Shown piece by piece: positions 8,213 to 15,952 of a stretch of DNA of 34,306 bases. How positions within the stretch are numbered: the first letter of the stretch is position 1; the number at the start of each line of letters is the position of its first letter. The notes under the pieces were generated by a model. It did not search any database, was not told the origin of the DNA, and worked only from the letters and a program-made list of their open reading frames with translations. A program made the position numbers and the translations under genes. This DNA is from Pseudoduganella aquatica (GTDB lineage Bacteria; Pseudomonadota; Gammaproteobacteria; Burkholderiales; Burkholderiaceae_D). Where the stretch lies: the NCBI RefSeq assembly GCF_009857595.1, contig NZ_WWCU01000049.1:1-34306 (forward strand), written 5' to 3'.

Positions 8213-10321
8213 ATGGCATTGAAGAAAACCCCGCTGGCGCTGCTGCTGGCACTCAGCTTTCCCCCTTTGGTACAGGCGCAAGCCCAGGTCAACGACGCGG
8301 CCGAACCGGCCATGCCCGTGGTGACCGTGGTGGGCGCCGCCGAAGCCGACGGCTATAACGCCGCCAAGTCGTCCAGCGCCACCAAGACCGACGCGCCGCT
8401 GCGCGACATTCCCCAGACCGTGAACGTGATTCCGCAGGCGCTGCTGCGCGACCAGGGCGTGCGCTCGCTGCAGGACGCGCTGAAATCCGTGCCCGGCGTG
8501 GGCCTGTCGCACGGCGACGGCCAGCGCGACCAGGTGACCATACGCGGCTTCTCCGCCATCGCCGACCAGTTCGTCGACGGCGTGCGCGACGATGCGCTCT
8601 ACTTCCGCGACCTGTCCAATGTCGAGCAACTGGAAGTGGTGAAAGGCCCGGCCGCCGTGCTGTACGGGCGCGGCTCGTCGGGCGGCCTGATCAACCGCGT
8701 GACCAAGAAGCCAGGCGCGGACATCAGCGAAGTGACGCTGCAGGCGGGCAGCTGGGCGCAAAAGCGCGCCGAGTTCGACCTGGGCCGCGACCTGCCCGAC
8801 AGCGGCGTGGCCTTCCGCGTCACCGGCGCGGTGGAGGACGCGGACAGCTACCGCGACCAGCAGTTCCTGGAACGCCAGGCGCTGGCGCCGTCGCTGCGCT
8901 TCAAGCTGGGCGCGGCCACCACCCTGCTGCTGCAGGCCGAGTACCTGCACGACAAGCGCGTCACCGATTTCGGCATCCCGTCCTACCAGGGCCGCGTGGT
9001 GGACGTGGCGCCTGGCACCTACTACGGCGCCGCCAACGCCAGGGACAACGACTTCAGCGAATCCCGCGTGAAGGCGGCGGGCGCGGTGCTGGAGCACGCG
9101 TTCAGCCCCACGCTCAAGCTGCGCAACGCCCTGCGCTATTACGACTACACGCTGAACCGCAACAACACGCTGGTGGGTTCGGTCAACGAGGCCGCGAAAA
9201 CCGCCTCGCTCACGCGCGGCAATGTGTACCGCGCCGAGGACGGCTATTTCAACCAGACCGAGCTGGTGCAGAAGGCCGGGCTGGCCGGCATGGCGCACCA
9301 GATCCTGTACGGCGTGGAATTCGGCCGCCAGGACAAGGAAGTGCTGAACCGCTCGCAGGCCAACGTGGCCACGGTGTCGCTGTTCAACCCGGTGGCGCCC
9401 GCCGTGCCCTTCACCGCAGGCGGCGCGCCCGGCGCCAACAACCTGTCGAAGTTCGACACCGCCAGCGGCTATGTGCAGGACCAGGTCACGCTGGCGGCCA
9501 ACTGGAAGGCGCTGGCCGGCGTGCGCTACGACCGCTTCGAGCAGGCCACCACGGAGCGCCGCCCCAACCAGCCCAACCTGGCGCGCACCGACAGCACCTG
9601 GAGCCCGCGCGCGGGCCTGGTGTACCAGCCGGATACGCAGCAGTCCTACTACGCGTCCTTCAGCAAGTCCTACCAGCCGTCCGGCGAGACCTTCGCGCTG
9701 GCCGCCAACAATGCGGACATGGCGCCGGAAGCCACGCAGAACAAGGAACTGGGCGCCAAGATCGACCTGCTGGGCGGCCGCGCCACGCTGAGCGCCGCCG
9801 TGTTCCGCCTGCAGCGCGACCACATCAAGGCCACCGATCCGGCCACCAGCAAGATCATCCCCATGGGCACGCAGCGCACCGACGGCCTGGAGCTGACCTT
9901 TGCGGGCGACCTGGGCCAGGGCTGGCAGGCGTGGTCCGGCTATTCCTGGCTGGACGCCACCATGGTCGCCTCCATCGCCAAGGACGACGGCCAGTTCGTG
10001 CAAGGCAAGCGCGCCACGCTGACGCCGCGCCACAGCATGAATCTGTGGCTGAGCAAGGCCTTCGACAGCCGCTGGGGCGCAGGCGCGGGCCTGAACTATG
10101 TGGGCGAGCGTTACGCCAATCCGGGCAACACCGTAGCGCTGGCGGGCTACACCACGGTGGACGCCATGGCCTACTACCGCGCCAGGACGGTGGAGGTGCA
10201 GCTGAATGTGATGAATCTGCTGGACCGCGGCTACATCGTGGCGGGCCACGGCTCCAGCAAGCTGCTGAGCCTGCCCGGCGCGCCGCGCTCGGCGCAGCTG
10301 ACGGTGCGCTACCGCTTCTAA
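8213..10321 (+). CDS. TonB-dependent siderophore receptor
   Basis: 702 residues. Signal peptide MALKKTPLALLLALSF...VQAQA, then a plug domain (~45-165) with the TonB-box-like segment PVVTVVG, DIPQTVNVIPQALL, RDQVTIRGFSA, and VEQLEVVKGPAAVLYGRG followed by GGLINRVTKKP. The 22-strand barrel follows and ends in aromatic VRYRF. Receptors with DIPQTV...LQDALKSVPGV belong to the ferric-siderophore group; similarity in style to catecholate/Fiu-like receptors is an impression only. It should import a ferric-siderophore across the outer membrane using TonB-ExbBD energy. A Fur box overlapping its promoter supports iron regulation. No siderophore synthesis or inner-membrane transporter gene is adjacent, so it may serve xenosiderophores. 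Confidence 0.93.
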   Translation: MALKKTPLALLLALSFPPLVQAQAQVNDAAEPAMPVVTVVGAAEADGYNAAKSSSATKTDAPLRDIPQTVNVIPQALLRDQGVRSLQDALKSVPGVGLSHGDGQRDQVTIRGFSAIADQFVDGVRDDALYFRDLSNVEQLEVVKGPAAVLYGRGSSGGLINRVTKKPGADISEVTLQAGSWAQKRAEFDLGRDLPDSGVAFRVTGAVEDADSYRDQQFLERQALAPSLRFKLGAATTLLLQAEYLHDKRVTDFGIPSYQGRVVDVAPGTYYGAANARDNDFSESRVKAAGAVLEHAFSPTLKLRNALRYYDYTLNRNNTLVGSVNEAAKTASLTRGNVYRAEDGYFNQTELVQKAGLAGMAHQILYGVEFGRQDKEVLNRSQANVATVSLFNPVAPAVPFTAGGAPGANNLSKFDTASGYVQDQVTLAANWKALAGVRYDRFEQATTERRPNQPNLARTDSTWSPRAGLVYQPDTQQSYYASFSKSYQPSGETFALAANNADMAPEATQNKELGAKIDLLGGRATLSAAVFRLQRDHIKATDPATSKIIPMGTQRTDGLELTFAGDLGQGWQAWSGYSWLDATMVASIAKDDGQFVQGKRATLTPRHSMNLWLSKAFDSRWGAGAGLNYVGERYANPGNTVALAGYTTVDAMAYYRARTVEVQLNVMNLLDRGYIVAGHGSSKLLSLPGAPRSAQLTVRYRF

Positions 10322-10330
10322 GCCTTAGTT

Positions 10331-11149
10331 CTAAGCCTGCCCTGCCGGCTCCCACACGTCGCCGCTGCGGCGGAACACTTCGGTGCTGGCCAGTTCAAAG
10401 CTGGCCAGCGCGCTGATCCAGCTGTAGCGCTCCACGGTCAGCTGGCCGGCCTCCACGCCGATGGCGTTGAAGGAATTCTCCTCGCCGCGCTTGCGGGTGG
10501 ACGTGGCCGTGCCAGCCTGCACCACCAGCGCGGCGTAGCCGGCGATCTTGTAGCGCTGCGCGCTGTTGCCCGCGTGGCTGGCGTGCAGATGGCCGGCCAG
10601 CAGCAGGTCCACGCCGCAGCGCGCGAACGCCTCCATGGCCATGGGCGCGCGGTCCACCAGGTCGTCCTTGTCGAAGCTATCCGGCAGGTCGAAGGGGTGG
10701 TGGGTGACGACGATGTGCGTCAACCCCTCCGGCATGGCGCTGAAGCGCTCGCGCAGCCGCGCCACCTGTTCGCGATTCACGCGGCCGTCCTTGAAGGTCA
10801 GCGAGCGCGCCGTGTTCATGCCGAGCACGGCGATTTCATCATCCACGTATTCCGGCGCCAGGTTGGCCGTGATATGGCGGCGGTATTTCACCAGCGGCGA
10901 GAAAAAGCGCGCCGCCACGTTGTAGAGCGGAATGTCGTGATTGCCCGGCACCACGATCTGCGGCGTCGGCAGCGTGTCCAGCCAGGCCCGCGCCGCCTTG
11001 AACTGGGCGCTGCGCGCGCGCTGCGTCAGGTCGCCCGAGACCACCACCACGTCCGGCTTGAGCCCTTCCACGCGCGCGCGCAGCGGCGCCAGCAGCGCCT
11101 CGTCGACACGGCCGAAATGCAGGTCGGACAAATGCACCACAGTACGCAT
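10331..11149 (-). CDS. Calcineurin-like metallophosphoesterase
   Basis: 272 residues with the complete dinuclear-metal signature: D9-L-H11 (SDLHFG), G-D40 (SGDLTQR), GNHD (G69-D72), the VTHHPF histidine and GHLHASH near the middle of the C-terminal half. This is the CpdA/Icc-like and UDP-diacylglucosamine-hydrolase-like fold; substrates range from cyclic nucleotides to phospholipids, and none can be assigned by motif alone. Its position as third gene of an operon with a PAP2 phosphatase and a diacylglycerol-kinase-family gene (gap of 10 bases) suggests a lipid-linked phosphate ester. Convergent with the siderophore receptor, 9 bases apart. Confidence 0.87.
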   Translation of the reverse strand: MRTVVHLSDLHFGRVDEALLAPLRARVEGLKPDVVVVSGDLTQRARSAQFKAARAWLDTLPTPQIVVPGNHDIPLYNVAARFFSPLVKYRRHITANLAPEYVDDEIAVLGMNTARSLTFKDGRVNREQVARLRERFSAMPEGLTHIVVTHHPFDLPDSFDKDDLVDRAPMAMEAFARCGVDLLLAGHLHASHAGNSAQRYKIAGYAALVVQAGTATSTRKRGEENSFNAIGVEAGQLTVERYSWISALASFELASTEVFRRSGDVWEPAGQA

Positions 11150-11159
11150 GGCATGCTCC

Positions 11160-12068
11160 TTAACTGTTTTTGGGCGTCACCACGATCAGCGCGCCGGCCC
11201 GCATGCGGTAGGACAGCGGGGTGTGCATCACCGTCACCTCGCCGTCGGTGGCGACGCGGATGCGCGTGTCACGCACGTTCCGCGTGTCGATCTCCATCTC
11301 CGTGGCCAGCAGCACGTCGAAGTCGCGCTGCCGGGCCAGCGTGCCGAGCAGCGCGTGCCAGGCCAGGCGCACCAGGCCCAGGCGGCTGGGCCGCTGCGCC
11401 ACGTACAGGCTCAGCTTTCCACCGTTGATGCGCTCGCGCGCGCCGATGTTCAGGCCCTGCATCAAATACTCGTTGTTGCCGATGAAGACAAAGGGCGTGC
11501 GCCGCGCGTGCTCCTCGCCGTTCACGCTCAAGCGCACGTTCAAGAAGGGATAGCGCCGCAACGCCGCCAGCGCCGCCCAGGTGAAAGCCAGCCACTTGCC
11601 GCGCCCCAGCCTGCTCTGCTGCTTTTCTCGGTCGCGCACGATGTCCGGATACAGGCCCAGGCTGGAGTTGTTCAGGAAGATGCGGCCGTTCACCTCGCCC
11701 ACGTCCACCCGCACATGGCCGCCGGTGGCGATGGCGGCGATGGCGGCGTCCAGCTCCAGCGGTATCTTCAGGTCCTTGGCGAAATGGTTCAGTGTGCCCA
11801 GCGGCAGCACGCCGTAGGCCACGTCCGTGCCCGCCAGCACCGAGGCCACGGCATTGATGGTGCCGTCGCCGCCGCCCGCCACCACCATGCGCGCGCCCGC
11901 CTCCACCGCCGCGCGCGCCGCCGCTATCATCTCCTCGCCGCTTTGCGCCAGCGTAATGTCGGCCATGTAGCCGTGCGCGGCGAACTTGGCCAGCAACTGC
12001 TGCGAGAACTCGCCGCAATAGCCCAGCCCCGCGCTGGCGTTGATGATGACGGGTAGTAGTATGGCCAA
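11160..12068 (-). CDS. Diacylglycerol kinase catalytic-domain protein (YegS/LCB5 family)
   Basis: 302 residues from a TTG start at 12068. The TTG is preferred because AAGGA sits 5 bases upstream (12074-12078) and the protein then begins MAILLPVIINASAG, the normal first strand of the DAGK_cat fold. The open frame continues upstream only into the preceding PAP2 gene. GGGDGTINAVASVL (from residue 65) is the ATP-binding motif, and PLGTLNHFAKDL is the second conserved block. The C-terminal beta-sandwich follows. The expected activity is ATP-dependent phosphorylation of a lipid alcohol such as diacylglycerol at the membrane. The start lies 10 bases after the PAP2 stop, implying translational linkage; PAP2 and this kinase catalyse opposite chemistry on similar substrates. 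Confidence 0.87.
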   Translation of the reverse strand: MAILLPVIINASAGLGYCGEFSQQLLAKFAAHGYMADITLAQSGEEMIAAARAAVEAGARMVVAGGGDGTINAVASVLAGTDVAYGVLPLGTLNHFAKDLKIPLELDAAIAAIATGGHVRVDVGEVNGRIFLNNSSLGLYPDIVRDREKQQSRLGRGKWLAFTWAALAALRRYPFLNVRLSVNGEEHARRTPFVFIGNNEYLMQGLNIGARERINGGKLSLYVAQRPSRLGLVRLAWHALLGTLARQRDFDVLLATEMEIDTRNVRDTRIRVATDGEVTVMHTPLSYRMRAGALIVVTPKNS

Positions 12069-12078
12069 GGAGATCCTT

Positions 12079-12813
12079 TCAGCTGGTTTGAAGACGGGCC
12101 GCCTGCGCAGCGCGGCGGCGCCGCAAGGTGGAGCAGCCGGTGATGCAGACCGCCAGCCAGCCGCAGCCCTCCACCATGGCCGCCAGCACGTCGCTCGGGT
12201 AGTGCGCGCCAAGGTAGATGCGGCTGACGCCGGTCAGCAGCACCATCAGCGTAGCAGCCCCGGCCAAAGCGCAGCGCACGCGCCAGCGCCCGCCCCCCAT
12301 CACCGCGTAGCTCGCCATCAGGCCCCAGAACAGCGTGGCCGCCACCGTGTGGCCGCTGGGGAAGCTGTAGGTGGCCAGCGTAAGCATGGGCTCCTCGAAC
12401 ACGGGCCGCGCGCGCTGGAAAATATGCTTGAGCGCCACGTTCAGCAGCATGCCGCCGGGGACCGACAAAGCCAGCGCCAGCAGCCAGTAGCGGCCATGCG
12501 GCTGCGGGCGGCGCCAGAAAAATACGCCCGCCAGCAGCACCAGCACCACCATGCCGGCCACGCTGTGCAGATGCGTGAACAGCCACATCAGGCTGGTGTA
12601 CGGCTCCTGCGCGTGCGCATGCATCCAGTCGGACACATGGCGGTCGAAGGCAGCCACGCCGTCGTTCTCGGCCACGTCTTCCGCCACCTCGGCGAACACC
12701 GCCACGGCGGCCATCATCAGCGCGGCGCCGGCGGTCAGGTGCAGGCCGAATTCGTCGCCGGGGGTAAGGCGCGCCTCCACGAAACGCATCAGTTTTGTTG
12801 CTGGCTTGCTCAA
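12079..12813 (-). CDS. PAP2-superfamily membrane phosphatase
   Basis: 244 residues with all three PAP2 motifs: K129-x6-R136-P137 (KHIFQRARP), F-P-S153-G-H155, and S197-R-x5-H204-x3-D208 (SRIYLGAHYPSD). H155 and H204 are the acid/base and nucleophile. Hydrophobic segments at ~28-45, 85-100, 112-128, 158-175 and 180-197 mark a polytopic inner-membrane protein. Likely substrates are phosphatidic acid, phosphatidylglycerol-phosphate or undecaprenyl pyrophosphate. The longest frame starts at TTG 12813, preceded by GGAGAG and AGGG; an ATG at 12789 is the alternative. It is first gene of a leftward three-gene operon with the lipid kinase and phosphoesterase. Confidence 0.88.
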   Translation of the reverse strand: MSKPATKLMRFVEARLTPGDEFGLHLTAGAALMMAAVAVFAEVAEDVAENDGVAAFDRHVSDWMHAHAQEPYTSLMWLFTHLHSVAGMVVLVLLAGVFFWRRPQPHGRYWLLALALSVPGGMLLNVALKHIFQRARPVFEEPMLTLATYSFPSGHTVAATLFWGLMASYAVMGGGRWRVRCALAGAATLMVLLTGVSRIYLGAHYPSDVLAAMVEGCGWLAVCITGCSTLRRRRAAQAARLQTS

Positions 12814-12866
12814 AATGCCCTGCTCTCCAAAAATACAACAGTTATTAAATTAAACTGATATTTCAT

Positions 12867-12903
12867 ACAGTACTGTGTTTTTCAACAGTAGTTGTGCTAC
12901 AGT
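12867..12903. promoter_or_regulatory. Divergent intergenic region: ACAGTACTGT palindrome and extended -10
   Basis: ACAGTACTGT (12867-12876) is a perfect 10-bp palindrome. Rightward, TG-c-TACAGT (12895-12903) is an extended -10 for the 74-aa gene; the same TGCTACA-type element precedes the TPP riboswitch at 23252. Leftward, TTGAAA just outside the palindrome could serve as -35 for the PAP2 operon, placing the palindrome in its spacer, but no good -10 follows. Confidence 0.35.
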
Positions 12904-12953
12904 GGCGTCACTGAATCAAAACCAAGACACCCAACTGACCCAAAGGAAGAATC

Positions 12954-13178
12954 ATGACTACATTGAATAGCGGTTTCGGCTCCCGTTTCGGCCTGGAATA
13001 TGCCCCGATGTCTTTCCTGGTACGCTTCGGCAAACGTGAAGTGCTGGTGTGCCGCGACTTCCGCAAGCGCTTCTACGCCGTCAATCCCATCCTGGAATGC
13101 GACACCGGCGTGCAGGCCGGACACCTGGAAATCCTGGTGTTCCGCCGCTGGCTGCTGATTCTGTCCAAGGCGCACTGA
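12954..13178 (+). CDS. Hypothetical 74-residue basic protein
   Basis: I do not recognise it. ATG at 12954 is preceded by AAAGGAAG, a strong Shine-Dalgarno with good spacing, and an extended -10 lies ~45 bases upstream, so it is probably expressed. The protein is rich in aromatic and basic residues (SFLVRFGKREVLVCRDFRKR; ILVFRRWLLILSKAH) with two cysteines and no signal peptide or long membrane segment. Alternating hydrophobic/charged residues suggest a small beta-rich domain. It converges with the LysR gene, ending 1 base before that gene's stop. Confidence 0.65.
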   Translation: MTTLNSGFGSRFGLEYAPMSFLVRFGKREVLVCRDFRKRFYAVNPILECDTGVQAGHLEILVFRRWLLILSKAH

Positions 13179-13179
13179 T

Positions 13180-14088
13180 CTACATCTGTTCATACTGGGC
13201 GCGCAGGAAGTCGCGCAGCTGCAGCACTGTCGGCGTCACTTGCGAGCGGTGCATGCACACCAGATGCAGCGGCGTGGCTTCGCCCACAATGTCGGGCAGC
13301 AGCACTTGCAGCCGGCCGCTGCGCAAGTCTTCCGACAGATCCATTTTTGATTTATACGCAATGCCCAGGCCCGCCACGGCCCAGCGCCGCACCAGGTCCG
13401 CATCGTCGGCGCAGCGGTTGCCGCGCACGGCCACGGTGAGCGGCGCGCTGCTGCCGGGCGGGTAAAAGGTCCAGTTGTTGTGGATGACGTCGTCCAGCGC
13501 GTAGCACAGGCAATTATGCCTTGCCAGCTCGTCCAGCGACGCCGGCCTGCCGTGCTTGCGGATATAGTCCGGCGACGCCACCAGCACGCGCCGGTTGTCG
13601 GGCGCTATCGGCATGGCGATCAGGCTGGAATCGTCCTGCTTGCCGTAGCGGATGGCAATGTCCACCGGCTGCCGGTACATATCGGCCTGGCGGTCGCTGA
13701 CGCTGATCTGGTAATGCACGCCAGGATACTGGGCCTGGAATTTGTCCAGCCAGTACAGCAGGATGTTGCGGCCCAGGTCGGACGGCATGGCGATTTTCAG
13801 CGTGCCGCCGGGCACGTCCTTGGCCTGCATCAGCGTGTCGTGCCCTTCTTTCAGCAGCCGCAGCGCTTCGCGCGCGTGCACCAGGTAGCGTTCGCCTTCG
13901 TCCGTCAGGCGCAGCGAGCGCGTGGTGCGCGCGAACAGGCGCAGCCCCAGTTCGCCCTCCAGGCGCTTCAAGCCCGCGCTCGCCAGCGCCGGCGAAATCT
14001 CCAACGCCCTGGCGGCCGCCGACAGGCTGCCCGCATCCGCCGTGCGCACGAATACCGTCAAATCATCGAGCCGCAGCACTATCTTCAT
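13180..14088 (-). CDS. LysR-family transcriptional regulator
   Basis: 302 residues. The winged-helix-turn-helix occupies roughly residues 5-65 (SLSAAARALEISPALASAGLKR then LGLRLFARTTRSLRLTDEG), followed by the LysR substrate-binding domain (~90-295) with GTLKIAMPSDLGR and the typical Pro-rich linkers. ATG at 14088 gives the usual N-terminal length; its AAAGGA abuts the ATG, so a GTG at 14079, nine bases further on, may be the true initiator. A longer frame reaches 14181 but would run through the divergent promoter. It sits back-to-back with the quinone-reductase-like gene, the classic LysR arrangement, and the intergenic dyad at 14102-14136 is the likely operator. Inducer unknown. Confidence 0.9.
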   Translation of the reverse strand: MKIVLRLDDLTVFVRTADAGSLSAAARALEISPALASAGLKRLEGELGLRLFARTTRSLRLTDEGERYLVHAREALRLLKEGHDTLMQAKDVPGGTLKIAMPSDLGRNILLYWLDKFQAQYPGVHYQISVSDRQADMYRQPVDIAIRYGKQDDSSLIAMPIAPDNRRVLVASPDYIRKHGRPASLDELARHNCLCYALDDVIHNNWTFYPPGSSAPLTVAVRGNRCADDADLVRRWAVAGLGIAYKSKMDLSEDLRSGRLQVLLPDIVGEATPLHLVCMHRSQVTPTVLQLRDFLRAQYEQM

Positions 14089-14101
14089 TCCTTTGAAAGT
14101 G

Positions 14102-14136
14102 TTTCGCAGAATGGCCTCTTTTTCGGTCCTGCGAAA
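14102..14136. promoter_or_regulatory. Inverted repeat TTTCGCAG-N19-CTGCGAAA, likely LysR operator
   Basis: Perfect eight-base arms (14102-14109 and 14129-14136) occupy the 91-base gap between the divergent LysR and oxidoreductase genes. Half-site spacing of 27 bases between equivalent positions is compatible with binding by a LysR tetramer, and position allows autorepression plus activation of the divergent gene. Confidence 0.5.
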
Positions 14137-14179
14137 TAAGTGATGATACTCGCATCCATCACTACCCAGGAGTTTCCCC

Positions 14180-15193
14180 ATGAAAGCCGTTGCCTACCGC
14201 GCCTCCCACCCCGCCGACCACGCCGAAGCGCTGATCGACGTGGAACTGCCCGACCCGCAAGCGGGCGGCCGCGACCTGCTGGTCGAAGTGAAGGCGGTCT
14301 CCGTCAACCCGGTCGACACCAAGATCCGCAAAAACGTGGCGCCGGCGGACGGCGAGCTGAAAGTCATCGGCTGGGACGCGGCCGGCGTGGTGAAGGCGGT
14401 CGGCCCGGATGTGACGCTGTTCAAGCCGGGCGACGAAGTCTGGTACGCCGGTTCCCTGACCCGCCCCGGCACCAATAGCGAGCTGCACCTGGTGGACGAA
14501 CGCATCGTCGGCTACAAGCCCAAGAGCCTGGACTTCGGCAAGGCCGCGGCGCTGCCGCTGACCGCCATCACCGCGTGGGAATTGCTGTTCGAGCGCCTGG
14601 CCGTGAGCCGCGATCCCGGCGTGACCGGCAAATCGCTGCTGGTCATCGGCGCGGCGGGCGGCGTGGGCTCCATCCTGGTGCAGCTGGCGCGCCGGCTGAC
14701 CGGGCTGACCATTATCGCCACCGCCTCGCGTCCGGACACGGCGGAATGGGTGCGCCAGCTGGGCGCCCACCACGTCATCGACCACAGCAAGCCGCTGGAC
14801 GAGGAAATCAAGCGCCTGGGCCTGCCGCCGGTGAACTACGTGGCCGCGCTGAACCAGACCGACCAGCACTTCGCCGCCATCGCCGAGCTGATCGCGCCGC
14901 AAGGCAAGCTGGGCCTGATCGACGATCCGGGCCAGCTGGATGTAAGCAAGCTCAAGCGCAAGAGCGTGTCGCTGCACTGGGAATTCATGTTCACCCGCTC
15001 GATGTTCGAGACGGCGGACATGGCGCAGCAGCACGCGCTGCTCAACGACGTGGCGCAGCTGGTGGACAGCGGCGTGCTGAAGACCACGCTGGGCGAGCGC
15101 TACGGCAGCATCAACGCCGCCAACCTGAAGCGCGCCCACGCGCTGATCGAGAGCAACCGCGCCAAGGGCAAGATCGTGCTGGAAGGGTTTTAA
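14180..15193 (+). CDS. Zinc-type alcohol dehydrogenase-like / quinone oxidoreductase (MDR superfamily)
   Basis: 337 residues. The GroES-like N-terminal domain (1-125) has VSVNPVDTKIR and GWDAAGVVKAVGPDV...FKPGDEVWYAG, followed by the nucleotide-binding domain with LLVIGAAGGVGSILVQLAR (an AAGGVG NADPH motif). The cysteine/glutamate ligands of catalytic zinc are absent, so this is the zinc-free quinone-reductase/ZADH2-like branch despite common database naming. It likely reduces a quinone or an alpha,beta-unsaturated carbonyl with NADPH in the cytoplasm. AGGAG precedes the ATG. Divergently paired with the LysR gene, which probably controls it; its stop overlaps the convergent unknown gene by 4 bases. 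Confidence 0.88.
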   Translation: MKAVAYRASHPADHAEALIDVELPDPQAGGRDLLVEVKAVSVNPVDTKIRKNVAPADGELKVIGWDAAGVVKAVGPDVTLFKPGDEVWYAGSLTRPGTNSELHLVDERIVGYKPKSLDFGKAAALPLTAITAWELLFERLAVSRDPGVTGKSLLVIGAAGGVGSILVQLARRLTGLTIIATASRPDTAEWVRQLGAHHVIDHSKPLDEEIKRLGLPPVNYVAALNQTDQHFAAIAELIAPQGKLGLIDDPGQLDVSKLKRKSVSLHWEFMFTRSMFETADMAQQHALLNDVAQLVDSGVLKTTLGERYGSINAANLKRAHALIESNRAKGKIVLEGF

Positions 15194-15702
15194 CCGGCCC
15201 GGCTGTCCTGCATCTGGCGCAGCAGCGCCAGCGCGCCGGCATCGTGCTCGGCAAGGGTGTGCTGCAGCAGCGTGGCGCATTCGTAGGATTCCGACAGCAG
15301 CCTGACCAGCTCCTCCTGCAGCCGCGCCAGCCGGCGCGAGCTGTAGCCGACCGTGGTGAACAGCCGCGTCACGTCGATGCAGATTTCCCGCAAGTCCCAC
15401 AGTGTGCGTTTGGTGCATTCCAGATCGTCGCGCATGGCCTGGCGCACGTCGATCAGCTCGGTCTTTGCCTCCTCTTTCGCGCACAGCTCGAGCACCGTCG
15501 CGTGCCAGCTGCGGATGCGGCGGGCAACGCCTTCAATGCGCGCCAGCTTGGGCTGCATGGTGTAGTAGTACTGCAGCGCCAGCAGCCAGTACGGCAGCCG
15601 CGCCAGCGCCTGCGGCAAACCCGCCGCGCGCAGCTGCTGCTCCAGCTTGCGGATTTTCGACAGCATCGCCCAGATGCCTTTGTTGACCGGATGCGGATGC
15701 AT
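15190..15702 (-). CDS. Hypothetical helical protein
   Basis: 170 residues; family not recognised. Start chosen at ATG 15702 because GGAGG lies 8 bases upstream (15711-15715); an open frame extends further but lacks such a site. The chain is almost entirely predicted helix with heptad-like spacing (LSKIRKLEQQLRAAG; RRLARLQEELVRLLSES), a tyrosine-rich hydrophobic stretch at ~40-52 (PYWLLALQYYYTM), and many Arg/Glu pairs. No signal peptide. It ends within the final codons of the oxidoreductase gene (4-base convergent overlap). A cytoplasmic helical-bundle protein is the most that can be said. Confidence 0.6.
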   Translation of the reverse strand: MHPHPVNKGIWAMLSKIRKLEQQLRAAGLPQALARLPYWLLALQYYYTMQPKLARIEGVARRIRSWHATVLELCAKEEAKTELIDVRQAMRDDLECTKRTLWDLREICIDVTRLFTTVGYSSRRLARLQEELVRLLSESYECATLLQHTLAEHDAGALALLRQMQDSRAG

Positions 15703-15952
15703 GATGACGGCCTCCGAAGCCGGCGGCGCACCACGCGCCGCCCGGTCCCCCCAGTATAGCCAGCGCACTACGGCACGGCACGGCGCCTGGTTTGACGCAG
15801 CGCAAAGACCGCAGCCAAAGCCGATGCGCCCCCCTCATCGTCCACGCCGGCAACACCGTAAGAATACTTGCTCGTCTTCCTAAAGAAATAGGCATAGGAT
15901 AAATTCAAAGAATTGCTCCTAAAAAAGTAGTACACCTCGGGGGGATAGCATC

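Noticed and set aside
8093..10249. Leftward open frame of ~718 codons opposite the siderophore receptor
   Set aside because: Antisense artefact of third-position GC; no domain, start signal or promoter, while the plus strand is a full TonB receptor.
15703..15952. Possible FliA (sigma-28) promoter upstream of the MCP pseudogene
   Set aside because: TAAAG and GATAA elements occur near 15880-15905 but spacing is about 13 instead of the required 18 between them.
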